NCBI RefSeq assembly: GCF_950295315.1 | Contig: NC_080185.1 | Span: 41,194,602 to 41,258,601 of the forward strand | DNA length: 64,000 nucleotides | DNA from: Erinaceus europaeus | Taxonomy: Eukaryota; Chordata; Mammalia; Eulipotyphla; Erinaceidae | Direction of reading: 5' to 3' | In this document: piece by piece, positions 35,601 through 47,400 of the stretch | Layout: every line of letters begins with the position of its first letter | How positions within the stretch are numbered: the first letter of the stretch is position 1 | Made by a program: the position numbers and the translations under genes | The notes under the pieces: model-generated | What the model saw: the letters and a program-made list of their open reading frames with translations, nothing else | Told to the model about the DNA's origin: nothing | The model's database searches: none

Positions 35601-38600
35601 GGCACATTTTAGATGTTTACTTATTGTATTAATGAAAGGGAAAGGGAGAGAACCAGTGCCTTACTCTGGCATATGTGATGCCGGGGGTTGAATTCAGGGT
35701 CTCATGCTTGAGAATCCACTGCCTTGTCCACTGTGTGACCTCTAGGGCCATTAATCAGGCCATATTATCTACACTTCGATACTGAAAACCCAGCACTTCC
35801 CTATTGTTCCTCAATTGGTATGCTTCTCCCTGTACTAGCTTCTGAGAGGGATTTCCTCAGCAGAGATTCTGGTAATATATTTGCAAGAGTTCACAAGCAT
35901 TTTGAAAGAGAGAGAAGGAGGGAGGGAAGAAGAGCAAAGCTATTGTGTTGGTTATGATTGTCAAAAGCATGGCTCGACAAAAGTGGAAGTACATGAACTT
36001 AGAAAGAATTTTACTCTCCTTTTTACAGGTGAGGGATCTCAAGCAGGGCCTCAACACTGAGTGTTATTGATGGTAGCAGCAAGGAATTATGAGAAGCAGC
36101 ACTTCTCAAGCTTTGAAGATCAAATACATGGCCTGCAAATCTTGTTAAAATGCAAATCCTGCTTCAACTGGTCTGGGGCAGAGTCTGCCTCTCTTACACA
36201 CTCCCTGTTGATGCTGCTACTGCTGGTAGTGGTGGTTCCTGGATTACACTTTAAGTTGCACAAGTGCCAAGAACTTTGATTGGTTTAAAAACATCGATTG
36301 GGGCTGGGTGGTGGCGTACCTGGTTGAGCGCACATGTTACAATGTGCAAGGACCTGGGTTTGAGCCCCTTTTCCTCACCTGCAGGGGAAAGCTTTGCAAG
36401 TGGTGATGCAGGGCTTAAGGTGTTTCTCTGTCTCTTTCCCTCTCTAACTCCCCCTTCCCTCTCATTTTCTGGCTGTCATTTTCCAATAAATAAATAAAAT
36501 AATTAAAAAATAAAAACTAATAAAAACATAGGTTTAAGCACAGAATCTGCTGCTGGGACACTCTGATCACTTTCCCTCCCTGGGTCTTCCCTCCTTCATT
36601 TATAGATGAGGATGAAGTCTGCTATATAGCAGTCATAGTGAATGGAAAAATTGAATCACTTAACCAAAACTGCCATCACACAAGGCACTTTTTTCTACCT
36701 CTTAACTCAGTGCAATTTCTGCTGCTTCCCATTCCTCCATTTCAGCCAGGCCAGGACAGCCAACACACTCTAACTCCCCCCATTCCCAACAATTATAGGG
36801 ACACCAGTGCAAATCCACTGGAGCTCTTCTTTACCAGGTGAGTAAAAACAGAACCTATGTCCTCTGTGTTATACTGTAGAGACAGGCATACCTCTCACAT
36901 TTGTGATAAAAAGTGTTGAGTGACTGCCACCCAGGTGTTCTTCCTCTAACTCCTTCCTGTAATGCTGTTTAAAGAGGGACACTCTCAGGGGCTGGTCAGC
37001 AGCACATGCAGTTAAGTGCACATTTTGCCATGCGTAAGGACCCAGGTTCTAGCTCCTGTTCCCCATCTGCAGGGGAAACTCTTCATGAGCCGTGAAGCAG
37101 GTCTGCAGGTATCTGGCTTTCTCTCTGCCTCCCCCTTGTCCTCCTCCATCCCTCTCAATTTCTTTCTTCTCTGTCCTTTCAAAAACAGAATAGAAAGGGG
37201 GGAGGGGAAGGGGAAAATAAATGGCCACTGGGAGTGATGGATTTGTAGTGCCAGTGCTAAGCTCCAGCGATAACCCTGGTGGCAATAAAAAATTAAAAAA
37301 GAAAGAAATGAAGAAAGAAAGGCCCTCTCTTCCTTCAAGACATCCAACTCTAAGACATGAATTCTCTTCCCTTGAGAGAGTATAGGAAGGAGTTCTTCCC
37401 ATTCTGAAGAACGCTATTCTTTCCTTACCACAACCCCCCTCCCAGTGACTTAATTTTTTAAATTATCTTTATTTATTTATTGGATAAAGACATCCAGAAA
37501 TCAAGAGGGAAGGGGGTGATAGGGAAAGAGAGAGAGACAGACACTTGCTACACTGCTTCACCACTCGCAAAGCTATCCACCTGGGTCCTTGCGCATTGTA
37601 ACATGTGTGCTTAACCAGGTGCATCACCACTCACCCCCCCACCCCAGTGATATTTTTAATGTATAATGAGCCATCTATCTGGTTGTTACTAGGACCCAAC
37701 AAGGTGCTGCGGGGGTGTTCAAGAAGATAAGTTCTCTGTCCATTGTGACCATATCTCGCTGGATAGTTAGTTGGCTTGTGTGCTTTCAAACACATCACAA
37801 ACCAGCATAATTTTGGGTATATCTACAGGTGCTGAGCAGGATGCAAAGTAAGGAAGGACTGCGATGGGCCGGGGTTAGCAAAAAGGAGATTTCCAGGCCA
37901 AGTGAATTTTGCATTCTGACCCATCATCTTCCCAAAGCAATTTCCTGACTTACCTTGGAGAAAGCCATTTAGGCTAATTACATAATGCTGCCAAGTGTCA
38001 GGCTCAGAAACGTTGAAGCTGAAGTTCAGGCTATGGGCGAAGGGTCTGATCATAACTCCTGGCAAGGCAAATAGGTCTCGGATATATTAACCCATTCTGG
38101 GGATACATTTATTATTATTATTTTGGTATTGATTCCCATGAAACCATTTTTCCCCTTCCCCCCAGACAATCAAAATTAAAAGGAGCATAATTTGCCAAGT
38201 ACCATTTTACTTGTACTCTTAATAATTGAATCCCTAAGTCATTACCGGGAAGAGCCAAAGTTAATTGAGACTGAACATGCTGTGCAAGCAGTTTCCTGTC
38301 CAGCATATTCTGACAACACAGGGCACTTGGGCACTCACCAGGAGGCTTCACCCTCTCAGTGAAGAATGGCAGGTAAGGGCTGATGCTCAGGAAGACCGAG
38401 TACATGAAGAGGGTGATCACAGCAGCCAGGGAGGCATAGAAGAAGAAGTAAATGACCAAGATCAGGCCTGCAGGACAGTCAGGGATGAGTGTGATCAGTC
38501 AGGGATGAGAGTGTGATCGCCAGTAAGTCCAACCTCCTCACTTGAACTCATGAACCAGAACCAGCCCAAACACATGTCTTTGGCTTTTTTTTTCTTCTTC

Positions 38601-41600
38601 TTCTTCTTCTCCTCCTTCTTCTTTTAAAAATCCTTTTTATTTCCCCAAAGCAGTGTGTCCTTGCTCATTTAGATCTCACCAATTTGGAACTGGAATGAAC
38701 AGTGTCAGAGGTCTGATTGTAGTTTACTTTTACAACGTCTCCAAGGGAAGGGCTTGCTGAACTAATGATGACCAGGAACCAGATTATGGGGAAGTGGAGA
38801 CTAAAGCACTGCCCAGGCCAAATTGCTTAGGAGGCTTCTGGGCCATGGTTGATGTCTTCAGTACCTATTATTCATCACTATTCATTAAAATAGGAGCCTC
38901 AAAGAGTCCTAGAAGCTTGGTTCCAGTGATTATACATATGTGCCAATGGGGAAAGCAACATTTCTTTTCCACATAGCTTCTAATTCAAACTTTTGATTAA
39001 TCCACTGGACTTCCCTCTAATCAAGGCAAAAATGAGGGCTCACACTACTTGTTTCAAATCTCTCTCAAAAGCTGAAGTGGCTCTGCTTTTCAAAAGGAAC
39101 ACTAACATAGGACAGTTCTTTGTTTTCAACTGATAAGCTTTTCTTTTTCTGGCAATCGGTTATACTTAACTGACACCACTGCCTGCGAGCTTGGCCAAGT
39201 TACAGAACCTCTCTGTGCTCTTTCAGTGTGTCACAGGTCAATATGGGCTTCTGTCTAATGCTAACTCTTCTTTCCCGTCCCTAACAGTATCTGAGAAGGA
39301 GCCTTTCTCTCCAGCCTTTCCTGGCTTTACCACTTCCTAGCTGTTTAATTTTGGACATGCTGTTCACCTCTCTGGACCTCAATTTCCTCATCTGTAAAAT
39401 AAGAACCATAATAGTCCTGCTTAGCATTGAATAATGCATATAAATGGCAGGCAAAGAGTCTGGCTGATACTAAGTGCTCCACAAATGGCTGTCCTCATCA
39501 TGGCTATTATTAATATGATTGTTGTTGTAGGACCAAAAGCACGTTGTGTGAGCCCCGCCTCACTGGGCTGCAGTAGGACTAAGTTTACTCCAGGACGAGG
39601 CAGGACAGAGAGAACAAATGGGTGTGAGGCTGCAGCTGGGAAGCTCTGTTCAAGTCCTCCTGGGACTCTCAGGCAGCAACATCTGGCTGTGCTCATAGCT
39701 GTGACATGATGTCGGAACTGCAGATTTGAAATGAATCATGAGCCAGAAACCAGAACAAACCACCCGCACTGCGCTGTACCCAAACCAAGTCCAAAGATCC
39801 ATTTGGAAATTGAACCATGAACCAAATCAAATCGACTGGAAAGAGAAGTGGAGAAAATGAGAAAAGAAAAAAAAATCTTCAGAGGTCCAATTGGTGGTGA
39901 AGCTTTGTATTTCCTGAGATAAGCTAAAGTGGAACTGGAACACATTGGTACAGCTGTAGTCCCTGGAGAAGCAACCATGTACCCGTGAGACTTGGCTCCT
40001 GCCCAGTGGCTGTCCTAATGGGTTGTGCCCTGTGTCACCTCCTCCATGTCTCCATTCCCATCCCACCCTGGGAATGGATCAACAGCTGGAACCATCAGGG
40101 GGAGGTGGGGGTGGGGGAGGTGAGGTGAGGAGAAAGGAACAAAGAAAAGAAAGGCTAGGCTACAGGCACACTTCCTTGGAGATATCTTAGCTTCCTTCTT
40201 GCCCTGCCCCTGTGTAGCTAGAAAGCTCCAGATGGGAAAATGGTCCTAGCAAAGCATTCTCAAAGCATTTCTTAGCCTTACCCAGCAGTCTGTGCTTCAG
40301 GGTCTGTGCTAAGACAATCTCAGTTGCTCCACTCTGAGTCCAACCAAGCACTCCTACCCATCTGAATCCAATCTTTGATCCTTCTAGCTGTGTCTGCTCC
40401 AGATGTCTAAGTGGTACTTAGATCACTCCTTGAGTAATTCAGAGTAATTTTTTCCTCATTGCCCTATCCAAGCTTGAGTTGATCTCTCTTCCTCCCCCCT
40501 CTCCTTTCTGTATGTATCTGTTATCATCACTGAGGATTTGTTGCTCAGGGTTAACTTTTTAGGAGGGGAGAGAGGGAAGGAGAGAGACCACGGGACCAAA
40601 GTTTGCCCTAGCACACCCATGTGGTATACCAAGGGTTCAAACCCAAGTCACATGCATGAGAAGACAGGCAAGCTCTCTTGTCAACATCAAACCTGGATGC
40701 TTTGGATTGACTGAATACCCATGATTCTGACTCTGACTCTGAGGCTTATTGCTGGTGTTCATAAAGACCATGGCGTTTTGGCAGGAGAGTGAGCTCTAGG
40801 GGTCAGCCATTCACCCTGGGCTGGAATCTCCATGCTGCTGCAGCTTCTCACCTACGGTGACTAGCCAAATCACTCTCTAACCTCACCCCCTACCACCACT
40901 GGCCTGTAGACCAGAGCAATTGGGACCAGACCAGCTGGGGAGGTTGCAAAGGCTGGTTGTTTAGGGGTTAATATACAGCTCCCTCTCTCAAAGTCACAGT
41001 AACATCTCATAGGACTGTTTTTCCAGTCCTCTTTAGGCAAGGGAGGAACAGCTGTGTCCCTTCTGCAGTGCCCCCTTTCACTCCCCCACCCGAAAATGAA
41101 TGTCCAGCATTTGTCTACACTTCCATAATGTCAGAATGTTCCTTGAATAGGACATCTGTTCCAGTGGAGAGTTGGAGGAATAGGTGTGGTGAGGCTGGGA
41201 ACCGAAGAAGGGTGAAGGGAGGTGCATGTTGTTGGGAGCCCCACACCTGCCATCCCTAATCCCAGGAGGCTGGGATGTTTTCACCCTTGACTGAGCTGAA
41301 TTCCTTCTAGAAACTACCAAGGAGAGAATGTTCATATCAACAAGGATATAGCCAACAACTTGACCCTTGACCCTAGAGGGCCCAAATCAGTAAACTTGCT
41401 TTGCTCCTGGAATGTGTAGGCAGTGTGTTAAGTGAGCCCATTGCCACAAGTTAGATCTGTTAAGGAGCAGGCTCAGTGTGAATGGTGGAAGAGGTTTAGG
41501 TGAGGGAGGGTGTGAGAAGTGTGCTGGGGAAGTCATGTAGTCAGAGTGGTGGCAGCCTATAGTGCACACAGTAAATGTGCAGGAATGCCATTTTGACACT

Positions 41601-44600
41601 GAGCAATCATGGGAGGCTCAGCCTGAATCTCCAGTCAGGATTCCTTCAAAGCACATTTCTCTGTGTACACCACCGGGGGTGGGGGGACATAGAGCACTCA
41701 CAAACTAGGGCCGGGAGCGGGGGGCAGGGGGCAGGACTCCTAGCTCACCTTCTCTAACATTGCTAGGTGAAGTGAGGAGGCCTTAAGAAACCCTTAGGTA
41801 GGCCAGCAGGGACTTGGGTCAAACAGCCTAGAAACTCTCTCCTGCATAGTACCTGCAATGGTACAAGTCTGACTTCCTCCTCGAGCACCAGGCTCCAATG
41901 TGTTGATGCAAGAAGTGAGGCATGGATCGCCTCTCTCGTTTGGCATGTGAGGAAAGTGAGGCCAGAGAGGATATGTGATGAGTCTAAGGTCACATAGCTA
42001 GAAAGTGACAGGGTTGGAACTTTAATTTTTATTTATTTATTTATTTATTTTTACCAGAGCACTGCTTAGCTCTGGCTTATAGTGGTGCGGGGGATTAAAC
42101 CTGGGACTTCAGAGCCTCAGGCATGAGAGTCTCTGCATAACCATTATGCTATCTATCCCCACCAGACTTGAAAAAAATTTACGAAGCATCTGCGCCTTTG
42201 CAACTCATTCTGAAGGTCTCTGTGTACTAGATATTCAGTGATAGAACCAAGAGTCGCATCTGATGGGATCTGCTTAGAGTTGAAGCATTTCTCTGGGTTT
42301 CAGCCCCTTTCCATGCAATGTTGTGTTTGCACGCAAACTCATCTAATGAATGGTAAGGGAATCCTGGACACCAGGTCAGAAGCAAAGGACACCCGACTGG
42401 GATATTGGGATATCTGGGACTTACTCCAACTCTGACCTGTTCGGGCCAGAGCCATCCTTTTCTCTGGATCCCAGAGATACTCGCTCACGATCTGCAGTTT
42501 CTGCCACCAGGTATTGCCTGCTGGTTGATCCTGACTCTCATCCTCCTCCTTTTCTTCTTCAGCTTTCCCTTCCTTCTCATTGATCCCTTCTTCTTCTTCT
42601 TCTTCTTCTTCTTCTTCTTCTTCTTCTTCTTCTTCTTCTTCTTCTTCTTCTTCTTCCTCTTCCTCTTCCTCTTCCTCCTCCTCTTCTTCCTCCTCCTCCA
42701 CTTCCTCCTCCACCTTCACCTCTTGTTCCATCGGAGGTACTGCCATCATCTGAGTCTCTTCCTCAGCCTCTCCCTCTTCATCTGCTAAGTAGTTCTGGTT
42801 CACTTCATCTTGATCATCCTGGAACAATGAGAAAACACAATCCCCTCTCCTGGAAAAAAACAGTATTTCCAATGGCACCTCCCACTAGCCAGAAATGAAT
42901 GAAAGGAAGACAACTTATTTTATTTATCACTGGGGCTCAGTGCTGGCACTAGGAATCCACTGTTTCTAGTGGCCATTTTATTGGACAGGACAGAGAGAAA
43001 TTGAGAGAGGTGGGGGAGATAGAGAGCAAAAGAGAAAGACACACCTGCAGACCTACTTCACCACTTGTGAAGCATCCCCCTGCAGGTGGGGAGCAAGGAC
43101 TTGAACCTGGATCCTTGTGCGAGTCCTTGTGTTTCATACTATGTGTGCTTAATGGGGTGCACCACTACCCTACTCCCAAAGACAACTTAATTTTTTAGAG
43201 CTACTTCAAATCCCCATTTCTCCACAAACACACCCACTGTTACAAGAGGCAGGTTTTCTCTCTGTTCTTTTGGAGGAAATATTCTTTCTGTGACCCATTT
43301 TCTGATCCAATATTCCTTCCATTAGGGGCACAAGTGTGCATGTCTCTACTCTGTCTTAGGTGCCTTGGGCTCCCCCTGTGAACTATCAAGGCAGAGCTGA
43401 ACTCAACCCTGGAGGAAGGGGATGTTCAGACACTTGTGTCCATTGAGGACACACATTCTCAGTGCCAGCCAGCTTCATCCTAGTGCCCTGTACGGTTTCA
43501 GCTGCTCCATCTCACCATCCCAAGTCGTGGTTAAAAATAACCTGGGACAGACACAGGGAGGAGAGAAAGCCCAGCTGCTGTACCCCTCCTCAAAACTCAG
43601 CCTGCCTTCCCAGTAGAAACAAGAGAGCTGGCAGGTGAGGGGAAGGGGGGCTACTGGCTGCTCACCTAATGGTCACCAGGGCTGGGTCCTCTTCCTTCCA
43701 ACAGATCAGCTGAGGGCTAGGACCCTCCCTTATTTCTCCACCTCATTTGCACTCCCACCTACCACCCCCAGCCCCATACCCTAGAAAGAAATCCGGGCAC
43801 GTAGAAGTGTTCAGCACATAGCTGTTGATTGACTGATTGCAGCCATTACTTGAGATTTGAAAGTGTAATCTTCTCTGAGTGGTTCTAAGAAAATTAAGCA
43901 AAAAAAAAAAAAAATCCAGACAGACTTCATGAAATGGTATTTCAAATGTCTCCTAGTCACAGGCTGGAGAGTTGGATCTGTCGCCTTAATGGGCCTGCCA
44001 AGGCTCACTGCAGCAGCCCAGAATGAGGCCACCTTGACTTCTTTCTGCAGCCCAAACTCTGAAGTGCGGCAGGACTGCTGCACCTGTTGGAGTTGGCTGT
44101 GGCAAAGGATAGAGCCTAGGGGCCCCACACTGCCCCCTCCCTGCCTGGTTCCTCAAAGGCCATTTAGAGGACACTCAGCTCAGCCTGTTGTCTGGGGGAA
44201 CAGGGAAAGGGAGCAGGGTGGGAGGGGCGGGTCCTAGCAATTTGAATTTGTCAGAATGAGTGACAGTGATAGAGGATGACAAGGTGGGGGCTGGGGGGGC
44301 GTGGTGTACCAGGTTAAGTGCACATAGTATGAAGCACAAGGACCTGTACAAGGATCCTGATTTGAGCCCCTGGCTCTCCACCTGGGGGGGGGTGCTTCAC
44401 AGGTGATGAAGCAGGTCTGCAGGTGTCTATCTTTTTCTCCCCCTCTCTATCTTCCCCTCACCTCTCAATTTCTCTCTGTCTTATCCAATAAAAAAAGCAG
44501 AAAAAAGATGGCCACCAGGAGCGGTGGATTCATAGTGCTGGCACAGAGCTCTAGCAATAACCCTGGAGGCGGGGGGGGGGTGAGTGGCGGGGGATGGGGA

Positions 44601-47346
44601 TGGGGGCAATGACAAGGCTCTGCTCTTTCGAGCTCAGTCTGCCAGAACCATCAAGCCCTTGATTATAAGCACCCTTTAATTGCTCTCTAATTTGTTCAGA
44701 TCCCACCCTGAAGCAGAACTGATAGGAATTTGAAGGTCTGCTTATCCATCTGAGGCCCAGAATGGGGACAGGACATGGTCAGAGACCTACAGCAAGTTCA
44801 TCCCAGGACCTATGTCTTTTTAAAAATCATTCTTTAAAAATTTAATTTGATTTAATTTGTGTATAGAGATAGAGAGAAAGAGAGACACCTGCAACCCTGA
44901 CTTACTGCTCATGAAGCTTTCCCTTCACCCCCACAGGTGGGGACCAGGGGTCCTTGGACATAGTAATGTGTGTGCTCTACCAGGTGTGCCACCCCCAAAC
45001 CCCCTAGACCTATGTCTCTTGATACCCTGGAATACACTGAACACTAGAGCCTAGAAGTGGTTTAGCAGATTGATGGAGAATAGCAATGCCTTTGGCGTCA
45101 GACTTAGAACAAGCCCCCTCAACTTAATGTATAATGAATTTAATCTACTACTGGCAATACTAATACTAGTACTGCTACTACTACTACTAGTCTTTTTTTT
45201 TTTTTTTTTTTGCTGGCATGAGAACACATGTACACATCCGATCTCCTAAACTACATTCTAAGCACCCAAGGACAGGGTCTGTGTTTTCTGACTTCTCAAC
45301 AGACCTCCACAGTGTGAAGCCCAGAGCCAGAGATGCAGAGGGTACTGAGCACATGGCAGCAAGAACTGCCTGACTTAACCCCTCCTCCCTGGACAGGGAC
45401 TCTCATAGGATGCTTTCACTGAGCTTGTCACCCTTGCCCTCAGCATTCATGTGTCACTGTCACAGTCCCTCCAGAGAAGCTCCTGCAACTGAGGTATCAG
45501 GGACTTTGGAATCTAACCTTCCCTCATAGAGGAATTTATACTCCCTTCCAATCTTCCTTTTCTCTCCTTGTTGCTGATGCCTGTCCTCCACCTCTGATCC
45601 ACAGCAGAGGCAGCTGGCCTTGGCTTCAGCCTGATCTTATTTGTAAACAGGAGCTCGCATGAGAATCCCATTAAAGATGGCTTGTAATTGAAGTTCGACC
45701 CTCCAGGGCAGAATTAACCTTCTAGGAGCTCATTTTCCCCACACTGCCAAAGCTGCAGGAGTGTCCAGTGTCTCTCGCACCCCATCCCCTGACTCAAGGG
45801 TAGGAGACTCTCAGCTAGGGAGAACGCTGGTGTAATGAACTATTAAATGAAGGCCAGTAGAGGATCCTTGGGCCATGAGGGATTCTGTTTTTGTCAGTTT
45901 CCTAAAGTGGCCCTGCCCTCATGTGACAACCTGCCAGCACACTGAGATACAGTTGGGGGTGTAGGCTGGGGCCATCATGTTGCCCTAAAAGGGAAGCATC
46001 TGAAGGGCAGAGGGTGGCTCCATTTTGAGCATTCTAAATCTGCAAGCATAGAAACAAATAAATAAACAAGCAGTGTGGCCCAAGGGATAAATTTATGCCC
46101 TGCCTTGAGGAATCATCACCCTGTAACATTCAAATGGTTGGTGAGAGAGGGAGAGGGAGAGAGAGAGGGAGAGGGAGAGGGAGAGGGAGAGGGAGAGGGA
46201 GAGGGAGAGGGAGAGGGAGGGAGGGAGGGAGAGAGAAAGAGAGAGGAGAGAGTTAAATTAGCACTTGATTACTCACTGTTAATCACTGCATTCAAGGATT
46301 TCTGCTTAAATATGATCAAGTATTCCCTGTAAAGAGCGAGATCCCCCTGCTGCATTTAAAAATCTAAACCAGTTAACAATTGGAATCACACATACTTGAG
46401 TGGCTTTCCATAGGCAAGAAGCCAAGTAAAGAGGCAAATTGACAGCTTAGAGAGCTGGAAGGGACTTTGGAGAATGTCAAAGGGAAGATTCTCTAAACGG
46501 TGACTGGAAAGTTCAGGGTAGCCCTCTGTAGGTTGCTAAGGGGTTAGAAGTCTTCATGGTGTTTTCTGTTGGCTCACACTTAATCTTCACTGAGCTCCCA
46601 GGTTATAAAGTGGCCATTCCTGGAGAAAGAATGGATTAGATTCTGTTTCCTCTTGGGGATAAGCTCACAGTCCTCCCTGGGGGATATTTGGGCATCAGTC
46701 TCCTTCCAAAACAGTAATGTGTGCAATATGTATCTATGATTTCTAGCAAAGTAAATGAGAAGAAACTTTGGGTTCAGAGGAATTTGTAATGCACTCTGGA
46801 GATAGATAGATAGATAAATAGAGAGAGAGAGAGACAGAGATATTGAAGGGGGAAGAGAGGATGTTGGACAGATTGGAGTGATAGGTAGAGTAGCAATGAG
46901 TGACAGAGGGTCTTCGGGCTAGGGAGTTACATGCTGCAAATATATTGGAAAATGCTTGAAATTAGAAGTGAGCAGATATACACTGTCACATTGGCTCTTC
47001 CCCTATCTTGCAAACCACTCCTATGCTCTGAGCCCCAGCAGCCTCCTTTAGTTCAAGGACGACTTCTAGAGAGATGAACTCTATCTAGAATCACCCCCAG
47101 ACTCGGACTGGGATTCTACAATTTCAGCCATAGCTTAGAATTTCAGTTTTAGCCAAAGAGCAGCTGGGTTGGTAAGGAGCTTCCACTCACAGGGGACGGA
47201 GACAGCTGGGTAGGCAGTGCCTTGCCTCTCACTTTTCCTTTCCTCTTCCCTTTCCCTTTCTCTCTTGGTGCAATGTTTGTTACCGGAATACCACCTCTAT
47301 TCCAGAAGGAACAACTCCAAAAGATCTGTTCAAATTCTAGACTACT

Positions 47347-47400
<54 letters not shown>

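Noticed and set aside
42405..42788. 127-codon plus-strand frame with a long poly-Phe run
   Set aside because: It is the antisense shadow of the ATP1B4 poly-Glu exon.
46141..46231. CRISPR-like or satellite array
   Set aside because: Simple GAGAGG hexamer repeat without spacers, in a vertebrate intron.
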